Positions 1 through 12,140 are shown, counted from the first letter of the stretch. The stretch: DNA of 64,000 nucleotides from Liquidambar formosana (GCA_039720395.1 CM077822.1:18183043-18247042), one strand, 5' to 3'. The notes: generated by a model from the sequence alone, not told the origin. A program made the numbers and translations.

Positions 1-830
1 ATTGCAAAATCAAAGAATTTTAACAGGAAAAGTTCCCGGTAAATTTAGTGTGAGGTGATGTTACTAAGTTACTCTGCTACTTGTGTCCCCAATTTTTGTG
101 CTATGCTGTAAAATTCTAAACTCTGTACATCCTATGTCAGTCGACAAGGTGATGACTTTCTGTACTTAAATGCCTGTACCTCAACAAGACCACCTACTTT
201 TACAACAAAACCATGTCTTATTAACTTAAGATTTTAAAAGGTTTCAGCCACGGCGAGCCAAGCTCAGAGCCTCAGTGAGCTTGATCTATGTTGAGGCCAA
301 TCCTGACCATAGCTCCTAGGCTTGAGATTGAATTTGAGCTGAGCTCAAAGAGGATGAAGCCCATCAAGGTCAACCCAGCCAAGTTTATCATATCAATACT
401 TGGTTCCACTTGGATTGTTTACACCCCCAAGTTTCAGAAAGCTTCTAATGTAGTATGGATTGGTGATTTTCTTCTGTTCTGGTCTTATACACTAGGACAA
501 TCAAGAGGCAATTTCATTGCTAAAGCGTCCAACTTTGTCCATCTCCAAAATTCCTTTCTTTTGGAGGTTTAACTTCTTCCAGTAGTTCCACACCCTAAAC
601 CTTTCTGCTGCACTTTTGAACATCCTCACTTGGTTGATCAAAGGAATATCACAAAAACAATGGAATTTGAGGATGATGATTACATCAAACATTTGGCATC
701 ACAAAAAAACTCAAATTGTCTTGTTGTGAATAGTAAGAACAAGACAACTGTTTATCTTCCATCACTATTCTAGTGGTAATGAGTCTTTATGTGTGCATGT
801 GTGCATGTGTTTTTTTTTTTCTTCCCCCTT

Positions 831-877
831 GGGGGGGGGGGGGGGGAAGGGGGGGAATAGAGGGGTGGGGTGGGGAA
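831..877 (+). repeat. G-rich tract (16-G run plus further G runs)
   Basis: A run of 16 G at 831-846 is followed by G7 and several G4 runs within 32 bases. The plus strand (non-template strand of the ABC1K3 gene is minus) could form a G-quadruplex; equally, long G runs are prone to sequencing error. Confidence 0.7.
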
Positions 878-972
878 GCTTCTCCTACAGGTAGCACAAA
901 AGAGACAACTTTGATCAAACGCATTAATGTTAATGTAAGTTAAAACACATTTTGAATGTCCAATCACTTTAC

Positions 973-1116
973 CTTATCACAAAGCTTTTGCAGCTCAGTC
1001 ATTGCAACAGGTGACAGTATATCAGGTCGAATGCTCAATGCTTGCCCAAGTTTTATATATGCTGGACCCAAAGAGGTTACAATGTCCCTTAATTCAATGG
1101 CTCGAGCAACTTCATT
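973..1116 (-). CDS. ABC1K3: ABC1K3-like exon 4 with KxGQ motif
   Basis: Forty-eight codons, NEVARAIELRDIVTSLG.. to ..TELQKLCDK, with acceptor AAATCAG|AATGAA and donor AAG|GTAAAG. KLGQ is the ABC1-family KxGQ signature. This is the last exon in the window; I searched positions 1-970 for the next expected block and saw none, so it lies to the left. Confidence 0.93.
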
Positions 1117-3502
1117 CTGATTTTAAGAAAAATAAATTTAAAAAAACAGACAAATATTAAAACAGCATTTTAAAAATTGGACATAAACCAAAACATAATT
1201 CAAACCATTATATCCTTGTTCTACATGCACATGGCGGATTCAAAATTTGCAACAGCTAATACGAATTAATGGAGGAAATTCACATCCTATTTATGGAGAG
1301 ATTTTGCAGGTTGCTCAAGAGCTAAGAGGCATAAATATTACCATTGACATACAATATATACTACTTGAGAAATGGGAGGTAAGTGGGTAACTACCATTGC
1401 AATTGTAGATTTGACCTCTTTATGCAAGGGTAACTAAGTTCAAATTGAAGAAAAGAAGAAGAAGAAAAGTAGACTATGTTGATGCTCACCCTCCCACAAT
1501 ATTATTTGTCTAGTTCACTACAAGTATAGCACCCCCACACAGAATACGGCAAAAGCTACAATAACCTCCAAAGTAGTCTCAAGATAGTCCCCAATAGTGT
1601 AATTAAAGTATACAGAGATAGAACCCCTCTTTTTCCCTATCCAGTTCCTCCACCACTGCAAACTCCAGATAGATTCAGGCATGATACACTTTTCAGCTAT
1701 TGGGAAAACCCAAATACCCTCTTTTAGATACAGGAAACAACTCGCAAGAGATCTCTTTTCCTTTCGAAAGATACAAGAATGAGATATGTACATACATCAC
1801 GCAAGGAGTAAAATACCTCCGATATTTGGAAGTCTCCAATTAGTCCAATATAAATCTTGGCAACAATATCCGTCAATATATACTTTGAACATAAGTAGTG
1901 AGACTAACCACCTGGAGCCAGGCCTTCACATACCCCAATAGATTAGAATCATTGGCTGAACACAACAAACAGGAACCCCTCAACAACATAGAAATGTTAT
2001 AACAGGTAGTGGGCAGACTAATCTGCCTATCCACCCACATCCCCTTATTGCATATGCAATTAGTGTTATTATCAATTTTTTTTTTATCAGCAACAAAAGA
2101 GAATTTTATTTACAAGGAAAGAAAAGAAAATACAAAAGGAGGACAAGCAGTCCACCTAAAAACCAAAACAAGCAACAAAAAAATAAAAAAGAAACATAAA
2201 AAGATTAAGAACACACAGCCCTCCAATCTGATAACACTAAAAACAGAGGAATATCACCAAAAACTTTAGAAGAATGAGCCCAAAAAGATCCCCAAAAATG
2301 CACTCAGTGTTATTATCGATTCATTCATTCTCCATGGACATGTCATCTTGAAGCAACACAGAGACTGTTAAAATACCATGAGGGCTATCCAGGTTGTGGT
2401 CTATTGTCTGGCAGAAATGGTCACTTCGAAGTTGAGTCTTACGGTGATGCAATATGCGCTAGATCTATCATTGATTGGCGCTCAACATCCAGTTCCTGTT
2501 CCTTTGTGCAGGTAGGGGGAATTACTGCCTCTTGGCAGAGTAAGAAACATCCAGTTGGGGCTAGGTCTGGTGCAAAAGCTGTTTCGAGCTATGTCTCATT
2601 GTGTGTGAGAACTTCTCTAGTTGAAAACAATGCTTAGGGTATAAGGGTTACAACTTTAGAACCTATACGGCTATAAACCTTTATTGTGATGATAAGGCTG
2701 CTACCAGCATTACCCATAATCCAATTCAACATGAAAGGAGCAACAATATTGAGGTAGATCATCACTTAATCAAAGAAAAGCTCCAACTTGCCTAATATGC
2801 AACTTTCTCTAAAATGCTCTCGCTCCTGTAAAAATTCTACGGCTCTCCAACTAAAACCGAGCCAACTTTCTCTAATATGAAACGTATTATCTATGTTATT
2901 AGTTTTGCAAAACCTCATGAGGTTGGTACAAATTGAGCCAACCACTCCTAATATGCTCTTGGTCATGTAAGAACTGAGCCAACAATTGGGCATCTTTGTG
3001 TCAATCATCATGTAACTTTCTCTAACCGCCATTCCTACTATGCTCTTCCCTTACGTCTTCCACCTTCCTTCTCCTTGACCATGAGCAGATAATAAGGAAA
3101 AAAATAATGGAAAAATGTTCAGAGATGGAAAATGATTTTGGACCAGAGGAGACATAATAATTGTACACCTTTGAGGTTAAATAGAGTGCTGGTAATAAGA
3201 GTAATCTACAACCTTTAAAGCCTCTTAGCAAAGAAATCCAGGTTATATAATGAGATCATCACTTTCTAGAGCCAAGGTTCCTCAGGACATGGTATTAAGA
3301 AAGTTGCCAATCTATGCAAAAGGCTTTCAACATGCCAGTCACTACGAGCCTACTACGAATTGGATACCTATGCTAGAATCCCTGTATGTAAAATGGAAGT
3401 GATCCACACGAAGTCCTTGTCGTACTATCTCACATCTTTTATCTATAACAATAGCTCAAATATATCCAAAAGCCACTATCAAGAATATCATTTCACTTCA
3501 AA

Positions 3503-3539
<37 letters not shown>

Positions 3540-6500
3540 AGAGGGTTAAGAACCCATTTTTATCATTTATCACTGTAAAAAAAAAATTCCTGGCATAGTC
3601 AGATAAAAATCTCTAAATCCTCAGCATAGCTAAAGTCTACTTCTAATAGAATTTTAAAGTTGCTTTCTCTCATACAGGATAATCAAGGGATTTGCTTGAT
3701 TTCAAGAGCTTACGAACAGTTACAGCAGTAAAACGGTTATCTGCTATAATGTGAAATTTTGAATTATGGAGATGGAAATTGACTTCTGTGCGATTGGACA
3801 AATGTTCCAATTACAACAAAATAAAATTAAAATACCTTAAAAAAACAGGAAAGCTTATGAACTCATAATATTACCCCAAACATATGAAAGAGTTAATTTC
3901 TACTACTCGTCTAAATCCGTCTAAGGATCATATGCAAATACCAATAGCTCAAAAACAACAAGCAGGGCATCAATGATTCACCTCTTTAACCTTCTTGTTT
4001 ATCACATCCCAGGCAAGACGTGAGAGAAAACCCCCAGCAACAGATAGTAACTGGACAATACGTGTTGCAACAGCACGTGGTCGTTTTCCCCAGTATGCAG
4101 AGATGCTAGCAGGATCATACACCAAAGGCAAAAACTCACTGCTTTCATCAACCTAAAGAAACATAGAACACCAATAACATCACCAATAAACAATTTATAA
4201 TAAGGAAACAACAATGCTGACTAGAAAACTTCTAATGTTTATGCTTCACAAAGAGAAAGCACAAAATAGTGGATTTGTATAACTAGTGAAGGAAGAAAGA
4301 AAGAAAGAGAAGAAAGAAGGAGAAGAAGAGAAGAAAAATATGGCTGCTGTAAAATAAAAAAGAGAACTTAGGTTTTCTCTCTTGTATATTATCTTTTATA
4401 CTAATACAAGTACAAAGACAATAATACCCTTCAGCTTATTACAAGTAAATAAGAGCAATATAAGTCACTTTTCCAACAAAAATATCATAAGAAAGATATC
4501 TACACCCATTCATAGCAATCCATCATGGCCTAACTTTTTTATTTCAGAATGTAGCTTCCAATGTCTAGCATATTTATTATTTCCCAGTTTACTTTTACAA
4601 TATTATTATTTTTCAACATGTGTCCATCTTCAACAAAGACTCAAGTGTGAATGTGTGTGGATATATAAAGGGAGAAAGGCATACTAAGTTTTCTCCTTGT
4701 TTTCGACTATATTCTACATTGTTTCTGCCACCAAAACTAATTGGCCTAATCTGATAGATTCCAAAGTCTTAACTTTTTTACAACCAAACCCTCAATTATG
4801 ACCAAATGTCTTATATTAGGAAATTTAATTCAATTCGTGCCCACTTTAAACCTTCCCCAGCACGAACTTCATCGTATTCTAAAAAATTACCAGACTTGTA
4901 AATTTTTTTCTCTTTTGACCATGCTTAAAATTAATATTAAAAAAAAAACTTAAAACCTTGTGTGATGCTATAGTATCAAATTTCCATGGATTCCCAAATC
5001 TTTTATATAGTTATAGAAGTTAGAGTAGCTTTGACGCAGAATATGTTCACACACACACACACACAAAGAACAAAATAGCTCAATTTGGGATATTCTCTGT
5101 ACTGGAATGATTATAATCCAAATGGGCATATAATTGATTAATTTAACGAGTAGTTATAAACTTATAATATAGAATTAATAGTAGGAGTTAGTTAAAAATT
5201 AAGTTATGTTTAAGATGCTCTATGAAATTTTGGAATTTTGTTAAGTTTATTCTCTAGCAGTGGGAGTTTCCTTAGATAGGCTAAATGCTTCTCCAAGAAG
5301 CTACCCAATTGCTTCTCTTAGAATCCATCTTGTTACTTTTCAAGGAAGCTACCTAGTTGTTTCTCTAACAAGCTTATCTAGAAAGCTAGTGGTTCTTTCT
5401 ATAAAGAAGTACACAACTCTATAAAAGCGTGTGTTATGTTGTTTTTTGAATAGTTTTGAATGAATTGAAGATTGAGTTTGAGTTTGTTTTCCAGTGTTAT
5501 TAGTAGGTCCCCCCCTCCTCTCTCTCTCTCTCTCAGCTTCTCCTCTATTTCTCTCTTCTCTCTCTTCTTCTTTATCTACTCTATGTTCATTGAGAGTTTC
5601 CCATTTCCCTCTCTAATATCCATTCCATTCCACATTCTCATCATTCTCTAAACCTAAATCTTACTCAATTTGAGTTCTTTCTCTTCCAGCAATTCTCTTA
5701 AACCGATAATTTCTCTATCCTAATCCCTTCCCACCTACTTCTACACAAATCTCACCACCTTCCTTAGCAAGACAGCCCTTATCCATCCCGCATCAATTTG
5801 GCATTAGACTAAACAATGTTATCTTTTCCTAAAACTAACAATTTCTTTCTACCATTCTAGCATTCTACCACTAAGGTGACAAACACAAAGTTCTCATCTA
5901 ATTTTGAGGCCTTCACAAAATATTATCATGCCACAAAGAAAGATGTTGAACTACGAAGAACGATGTCGCATGGCTTATAGGTGAAGAACGGACTAAAACT
6001 ACTACCTTGGAGAAGATGAAAATAATGGTAAACAAGTTACGGGCTGCTATCATGGGCAAGGAACCCATTCTTCCTTTAGTCACGCACAAAAGTGAACTCT
6101 CTAGACTATCAAGAAATGCCACTTCAGCGTGGGTTAACTTGTTTTGCTCAATTTTCTAGTTGAGCTAGATGCTGCTCTAAGAATCTACGCGATTGCTTCT
6201 CTAAGAAGCCACCTTATTATTTCTCAAGGAAGCCACCTAGTTGTTTCTCTAAGAAGCTACTTAATTTCTCATTTAGAAAGCCAGTGGATCCTTCTATAAG
6301 AAGTCCCCTACTCTGTAAACGCATGTGATATGTTGTCTTTTGATTTATTTTGAATGAATTCAAATTGAGTTTGGAGCATTGCTAGTAGTGTCCCCCTTTG
6401 TTACATGGACTTGAGTGCGGGTGTGTATCCAGATGTCGAATTCGTTAAATTTCAAAAATTAGGATACGGGGACTTAGTCAAAAAGGCTCCAAAAATGAGA

Positions 6501-9500
6501 TAGGGGTATGGGGAGACATGTGAGTGTGTGAGTGTTTGTACATTTATTAATATATTACTCCCTCCATCCCACAAAGATAGGCCATTTTTGCAACTTTTTT
6601 TGTCCCAAAATGTTTGTCCACTTTGAAAATTCAAATTACAAATTTTTTGAACTTTCCTATACTACCTTTTGTTATCTCAATAATTACTTTCAACACAAAA
6701 ACCTAATACCATTGGGAGAGGGTACTTTTGGAAAGATAGAGTTTAACAAGTGACAAGTCAATGCAATAATGAATTTTCTTAAAACGCATGTTTTTTCAAA
6801 CTTGGCCTATTTTTGTGGGACGGAGGGAGTATATAAGATAAATATGATAAGGGGTATATTTGTAATTTTATTTTTGGGTGTTGTCATAATAATTAACTTT
6901 TGAAGGGTTAAACTGTGAATTAGAACTTGTGTCATTTTAGAAATAAGGAAAGCATATGAGGACTAACTGGAAAAAATTAAATAAAAAAAAAAAACATAAA
7001 AAGGGGTAAAAGAGGAAGGGGCTGCTTATTTGATAGAGGGGGTTGTTTCATTTGACAGAGGTCCCCCCTCCGACATCACTTCTGGCGTGCTCCGACACCA
7101 TCCAGCAGCATCACCTCTGGCGGCCTTCCAGTAAACACCTCCAACCTCTGGTACTCTGAGGTACACACTCACCTTTTTTTTCTCCCTTTTTCTCTTTCTT
7201 TCCCTTTTTTTTTTTATTGAAGAAACAACAATGAAATATTATTAATGAAAATAAAGGGCATTACGAGGAGGACAAGACGACAAGACGTCCATCCAAAAAG
7301 TATCTAGCGAAAGAAAAATTAAACAAAAAGTACATCAAAAGTCAACACTCAGCTATCACACACTTCTCTCCAACGCGCCTTAATCACAAAAAAAGGAACA
7401 CCCACAAAGGCTTTGGTAACTGAAGCCCAAAAGGAAGCTAAAAAATACACATGATCCCATATCTCTTAAACATCCTCAATTTATCTTCAAAGATTCTCGC
7501 ATTTCTTTCCTTCCAAATCACTTAGAAGCAAGCTAACACCGCACAACTCCAAAGAGTTGAGGCTCTCTTACTCCTTCCCAAAACACCCAAACTCAAGAGT
7601 CTATGCCATAAAGAGAGAGTAATAGGGCAATACAAAAATAAATAATCGAGCTCCTATTCTCTTTTTCTCTCTCTTTCTCACTCTCAGTCTCTCTCTTTCT
7701 CTCTTCTTCTCCTTCTTCTTCTTCTCAGAATTGAACATATGTGTTGTAGACTTGTAGTCAACATCAAGCATCTCCATCATCGAACTTCAATACCCCTGGT
7801 AGCCATGGAAGCTCTGGTCAGACTTCAACTAGCCCTAGTTTTCAAGACAATGTAAGAAAAGAGCCCTAATTTTTACAATTGACTAGCCCAGATTCCGCCT
7901 CCTCCTCCTCCGCCTCCTCCTTATCCTCCTCTTCCTCTTCCTCCTCCTTCTCCTTCTTCCATGGCAGCCGTGTCTGTCTGTCAATTGCCGTATTTGGCAC
8001 AGATCCCATACCCGTACCCGTGTCATGTCGTGTCGACACGAGTACCTTGAGGTAAAGCGACAAGTCCGAGTAACACAGGTGTCCCCAACCCCTTCTCTCT
8101 CTTTTAGTTTCTCCTCTATTTCTATTTTCTCTCTCTTCTACTACTTTATCTACTCTATTGTTCTTCAAGAATTCCCATCTCTTTGTGAAATCCATTCAAT
8201 TCCACATTCTCATCATTCTCTAAATCTGAGTCTTAATAAATTTCAGTTCTTTCTCTTCCATCTTTTGTCCTAAGCATATAGATTCTCTATCCTAATCCCT
8301 TACAACCTACTCCTATAAAAATCTCACCACTTTCCTTTGCAAGACAGTCCTCATCCTCAAAGTTGCAAGGTTGTCCTGTATCAACCTATTTTAGCATTAA
8401 CTGTGTTTTTTTTTTTTTTTTTGATAAGCAACAAAATTTTAGCATTAACTGTTACTGAATTACTCGCAGACTTTTACTTTCCAATTTGGATTAGTCCACA
8501 AAGTTCAAAGAACCAGAATTCCCAAAACACTGGGATAAAGCTCTGTTGAAATTAGAGAAAACCAAAATATGCTTTAGCATCTACTGGTTATTCAAGAGCA
8601 TGTGACTGCCCATATTTGCGTGCACAGATCCTCTAGGAATTTATTTGCAAATGGATTTAGTCTGAACTTCCACACTCGGATGCACTACTGCAACAATAGC
8701 AAGTTTCATAAGAGGACTACTTAAAAAGTTTCTTGCCAAAATTACCAAAATTATTTTATAATTTGAATGAAAGAAGTAAAACTTGGAAATAAAAATATGA
8801 CAGGCAATAATGAATGCATTGTTATAATCTTATGCTTGTATCAGCCACCAGGGCTTTGCTACTAGCAATTAAATTTTCTTCACAAATGTCCATTTCTATT
8901 GATATTTCATTTTCAAGAGAAGAAGCATATCCGAATTAGAGACCCAGATAGATGATGCAGTCTTAAAGACACCAATTAAGTATGTTCTTGCTTTGAGTAA
9001 ATGAATCCCTCAGGAATCTGGCTTCCATTAACAGTATAGTGACATAACGTTGACAGCTGGTCAATGACTAATCTCAAACCTTGATGAATCATTCTTCAAT
9101 GTATAAAGCCTACCCCAAATAGTTTGGACAAGGTTTCCCTGTTCTGATTTTTAAAATAAAATGAAAACTTGAGACATAAAAGGTTTTCCAAGTAAACCAA
9201 ACTCAAGAAGGGAAATGAGATCGAGATATTGAATTGACCGTGATCATCATGGTAGGGATTTTTGTAAGCTATATCAATTGAGAATTTGTATTAACAGAGG
9301 ATACAGCCCTTGATAAAACTGAATGGCAAAATAGGATTATTGTGGCCGAGCTGATACAGTTGGGATTAAGGATTTGTTATGTTGAGTTGAGGTGATTGAG
9401 GTGGGTACATAATTGAAGAATTTGTATACTTTTGTTTAAATAAGATTACATAAGCTTCACAGAGTTAGCTAAGCTCCTCCAGTATTTCAAAGTATCCGCA

Positions 9501-10846
9501 TTCTTGTTCTGTAAGCACAACAACAATGGGTTTTCCTATACCATACCCAGGATCCACCTTTCTCAAACACCAAGAAAAACCATAAAAGTGACAATAGCAA
9601 TCCACAAATTATATTTTTTTGCTTATAAAGAGCAAATAAAATGATATGGAAATTCATTGCATCAGCGGATAGAACGCATACAAAGAATTAGCTTTACAAA
9701 CCTCAACCAAGCGAAGCTGAATATTGTCATCAGCAAACTGTGAATCCCTTAAATTTTGGCCACGAAGACCTCTCATAAGTATTGCCACCTGTTCGTTTTC
9801 TTCCATCTGTGCTCTGACTCTTTTAATCTCTTGCGAAACATCTCCAATTCTCTGGCCATTGGGGAAAATTTTTTAAACGATCAGTAAATACAACAATGAC
9901 AAAGAACCAAATAGTGAACCAATCAATAAGTAGAAAAATAAACAAAGAAAAAAGATCAACCAGCTCCCACAAAACACACATGCATATACACAATTCAGTA
10001 TCCCTTTAGTCTGCGAGAAAATTTCCGAAGGAAATTAAACCAAAATGATGAATTTTCGACTTTCCATTAATTGTGGCATGGTAAAGCATACCATCCCACT
10101 CAACCGAGTCTTATACAGACCGAATTTACTATATCTTGTTTCTGGAAACCAAAACAACAGAAAAGATGAGACTCAGATTTTTATGTTCTCTCCTTCTTCT
10201 CCGCTTTGTCAGCAATCAAGCAGCGGTTTAAGTTAATCCACAGTAAAAATAAGCGAAATTCAAAAATAACAACTAATCAATCTCGCGGACAAATCTCCAT
10301 CAGCAAATCAAAACTTACCGTTACACACACACAACTCAGTTGCACTCAGTTCGGTTTCCGAGAAAATGTAGGAAACGAACTAAACCTAATACAACTAATG
10401 AACTAATTATCAGTCGAATTGACTATACCATCTTTTGGAAACCAAAAAGACAGTAAATTTTCTTCTCTTCACCTAAACTTTCTCACAAACCAAACAGGAG
10501 TTAACTCAATTCACCTCTCAAACTATTAAATTCAACGACAAATAACCACTCAAATGATCGAAAACGAAAAGAATGATAAACTCAATTGTACCGTGGAAGC
10601 TCCATTGACCGGTTTGGACGGGGGCGATTTTGGAGATCCATTGATGACTTTCGGTGGGGGAGATTTGGTCGGTTCGGTTCGAGATGCTTTGGGCCCGGTG
10701 GCGACGGCGAGGACGACATTGGAGCGTCTGCGAGCGCCGTATCTGGTCGAAAACGAAGGGTTCTTTGAAGGAAAGGCGCGAGAACGGATGCTGCGACGGA
10801 GAGGCTCGATTCCGCAGTTGAAGACGAGCTGTGATGCTGCGTCCAT
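973..10846 (-). CDS. ABC1K3: ABC1K3-like plastid atypical kinase, N-terminal 240 codons in four exons (gene continues off left edge)
   Basis: Member of the ABC1/ADCK/UbiB atypical kinase family. Four exons (10592-10846, 9702-9851, 3982-4152, 973-1116) of 85, 50, 57 and 48 codons join without phase change; every intron is phase 0 with GT..AG ends. Residues 1 to about 50 are rich in Ser and Arg and poor in acid, as in a chloroplast transit peptide; a Pro/Lys/Ser linker follows. Exon 4 carries the family signature IKLGQ (KxGQ motif) just before SIRPDILSP. The kinase core proper (ATP-binding and catalytic loops) must lie beyond position 1. Known of the family: Arabidopsis ABC1K3 sits in plastoglobules, acts with ABC1K1 and influences tocopherol, plastoquinone and carotenoid metabolism. 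The conserved blocks LRGQNLRDSQFADD and YWGKRPRAVA fit ABC1K3 as I remember it; family assignment is very secure, paralogue fairly secure. No lesion is visible in these exons, so the gene looks functional. Confidence 0.88.
2078..2305 (-). mobile_element. 5'-truncated LINE insertion in ABC1K3 intron 3
   Basis: A 228-bp insert begins with a poly-T run (poly-A tail of a minus-strand copy) followed by the ATCAGCAACAAAAG tail sequence shared with other LINE tails in this window. It is flanked by a 16-bp target duplication with one mismatch, AGTGTTATTATCAATT at 2062-2077 and AGTGTTATTATCGATT at 2306-2321. Only the 3' end of the element is present. Confidence 0.8.
3982..4152 (-). CDS. ABC1K3: ABC1K3-like exon 3
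   Basis: Fifty-seven codons, VDESSEFLPLVYDP.. to ..INKKVKE, with acceptor CTTTAG|GTTGAT and donor GAG|GTGAAT. It contains the conserved AYWGKRPRAVATR block and a hydrophobic stretch VQLLSVAGGFL. Confidence 0.92.
5250..6405 (+). mobile_element. Short LTR-type element with two ~250-bp direct repeats (TRIM-like)
   Basis: Segments at about 5255-5510 and 6150-6403 are diverged direct repeats (shared phrases such as CAAGGAAGC.ACCTAGTTGTTTCTCTAA and GAATGAATT.AA.TTGAGTTTG). The roughly 640 bp between them has no intact coding frame. A further copy of the internal part lies at about 8085-8375. Layout suggests a TRIM or decayed copia-like element; termini and target duplication could not be fixed by eye. 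Confidence 0.5.
6558..6829. mobile_element. Stowaway-type MITE
   Basis: The terminal inverted repeats are CTCCCTCCATCCCACAAA and the complementary TTTGTGGGACGGAGGGAG, flanked by TA at 6556-6557 and 6830-6831. This is the canonical Stowaway (Tc1/mariner) terminus. Total about 272 bp, within ABC1K3 intron 2. Confidence 0.9.
7205..7625 (-). mobile_element. 3' fragment of a plant L1-type LINE
   Basis: Read on the minus strand, the sequence gives a broken frame ending in phrases such as LSLWHRLLSLGVLGRSKRA and VIWKERNARIFEDKLR, typical of the zf-RVT/C-terminal region of plant LINE ORF2, interrupted by a stop. The plus-strand left end is a poly-T run (poly-A tail). Inactive. Confidence 0.75.
7879..7966. 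repeat. TCC-rich microsatellite
   Basis: Purine/pyrimidine-asymmetric TCC/TTC repeats span about 90 bp. The acidic open frame on the minus strand here (Glu runs) is an artefact of the repeat. Confidence 0.7.
8085..8375 (+). repeat. Second copy of the internal region of the 5.25-6.4 kb element
   Basis: It matches 5508-5800 over its length, including TCCACATTCTCATCATTCTC, TTCTCTATCCTAATCCCTT and GCAAGACAG. Degenerate; no coding capacity visible. Confidence 0.6.
8405..8435 (-). mobile_element. Extreme 5'-truncated LINE (31 bp) with 17-bp target duplication
   Basis: The insert is little more than a poly-T run and GATAAGCAACAAA. It is bracketed by perfect 17-bp copies of ATTTTAGCATTAACTGT at 8388-8404 and 8436-8452. 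The tail matches the LINE tail at 2085. Confidence 0.8.
9702..9851 (-). CDS. ABC1K3: ABC1K3-like exon 2
   Basis: Fifty codons from RIGDVSQEIKRVRAQMEE to ..QLRLVE. The acceptor reads GGCCAG|AGAATT and the donor GAG|GTTTGT. It is a predicted helical, charged segment upstream of the kinase core. Too short and too spliced to appear as an open frame starting with Met. Confidence 0.9.
10592..10846 (-). CDS. ABC1K3: ABC1K3-like exon 1 (transit peptide)
   Basis: The exon runs from ATG at 10846 to ..GAST, where the donor reads ACG|GTACAA. It is exactly 85 codons. The N-terminus MDAASQLVFNCGIEP followed by an Arg/Ser-rich stretch fits a plastid transit peptide. The neighbourhood is GC-richer than the flanks, giving spurious long open frames on both strands. 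Confidence 0.88.
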
Positions 10847-10990
10847 GGCGGAATCGGAAGCCTTTTAACCAACGGCGAAAGGTTTCGAATCTTAGAAAGA
10901 GAAAGATTGGACTAAAATTGGAGAGAGAGAAAGAGTGAAGTGAAACTGCGGGTTGAGCAGACGTGGACCACTTGCTTCTTGAGGTGGGAA
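10847..10990 (-). promoter_or_regulatory. 5' leader / proximal promoter of the ABC1K3-like gene
   Basis: Upstream of the start codon the minus strand reads through pyrimidine-rich sequence (CT-rich tract at about 10919-10935), a pattern common in plant 5' UTRs and Y-patch promoters. I see no convincing TATA box here, as is usual for plastid housekeeping genes. Confidence 0.45.
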
Positions 10991-11246
10991 TGAAGGGTAT
11001 AGTAAATACAAACAGAAAAGGGGTGGTCGTTGGGAGGATACGTGGTGCCCTGTGGAGCAATGGGAGGTGTTGTACATTTCCGCGCTCTTTCCCACTCTCT
11101 CTCCATTTTCTCCATTCTCCACCGTTGGCTGCATGGCTTGTGCACTGTTTCTCCACCGTTTGCTTGTTTATCCAACGGTACCGGTACCCACAGAAAATTG
11201 ACGGGGAGTCAGGGACATAGGAAAAAATGATTTTAAAAACAAAAAT

Positions 11247-11822
11247 GGGAGTTCACATTATTGCCCCTCTGTCACAAAATTTTCTAAGCAATTCTCGCTT
11301 GTTTTAAATTGTCAAGTTTTTATGAAGAATATAACACTATGTTTGGTTAAGAAATTTTTAAGTAAAATTTATTTTTGAGATGGAATTTATAAAAAATTTT
11401 TAAAGAATTTCTTTACAAAAGTGTTATAAATTCTATCACAAAGATAAATTCTACTTAGAAATTCCTTATCCAAACATAGAGTAAAGGTTTTACAAAAACC
11501 AACCGCTAATCTAACAGAAAACATCATTTTAAACAATTTTGTAGAATAAAGTTTTCCCAAAATATGTCATTTAAATGAATTTTTTTGGCATTTACAATTT
11601 TTGTTTCATTTTTATAGAATTTTTCATAAAGAATTATCAAAAAGTTTACTTAAATGACAGATTTTAGAAAAAACTTCTTTTACATAATTGTTTAAAATGA
11701 TGTTTTCTAGTGAACATCGTGGTCAGTTTTCATGAAATCATTTTATATTTTTCTTTTAACTTTGAAAATTTTAAAATAAATGAAAGATGCTTAAGAAATT
11801 TTGTGATGGCAATAGCCACCCC
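11247..11822. mobile_element. Mutator-type foldback MITE, interrupted by a nested Tourist-like MITE
   Basis: The left end (GGGAGTTCACATTATTG..) pairs with the right end (..GGCAATAGCCACCCC), and the arms contain the AAAACATCATTTTAAACA / TGTTTAAAATGATGTTTT core found in the intact family members at 62721 and 63225. Flanking nonamers AACAAAAAT and AAAAAGAAT are similar but not identical, as in an old 9-bp target duplication. Confidence 0.7.
11335..11481. mobile_element. Tourist-like MITE nested in the 11247-11822 element
   Basis: The ends CACTATGTTTGG and CCAAACATAGAG are inverted repeats and the 147-bp body is largely palindromic. TAA flanks both sides (11332-11334, 11482-11484), the target duplication of PIF/Harbinger elements. 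Confidence 0.75.
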
Positions 11823-11991
11823 AAAAAGAATTAAAAAAAAATTATAGGATACTACCTATTAAGAGTCTGTCCTATCCCTCATTTCATAAGTTCTGTCATT
11901 TTTCAAATAGTTTCAAAATACATATTAACACATTCATTATGTCATCATTTTTATTATATCATGTTCATCAAATTTGTATATATTTAACTAA

Positions 11992-12140
11992 TGGTGCATT
12001 TGGATGAAGGATATGCAATGGAGATTTGAGCTAAAATAATATTTTAATCTCATCTACATTTACTACTACCGTCAAAATTTGGCATTGAAACCCCAACTTA
12101 GTCCAAATCCCTCCTGCAAATCCTTCATCCAAACGCACCA
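11992..12140. mobile_element. Tourist-like MITE (149 bp)
   Basis: Inverted ends TGGTGCATTTGGATGAAGGA and TCCTTCATCCAAACGCACCA are flanked by TAA at 11989-11991 and 12141-12143. Confidence 0.8.

Noticed and set aside
7866..8195. 109-codon acidic frame on the minus strand
   Set aside because: The Glu runs come from a TCC microsatellite and the rest from a transposon fragment; no homology is recognisable.
10518..11230. Several overlapping open frames of 60-212 codons on both strands
   Set aside because: They are by-products of the GC-rich first exon and CT-rich leader of the ABC1K3-like gene. Only the frame starting at 10846 (-) joins in phase to exon 2.
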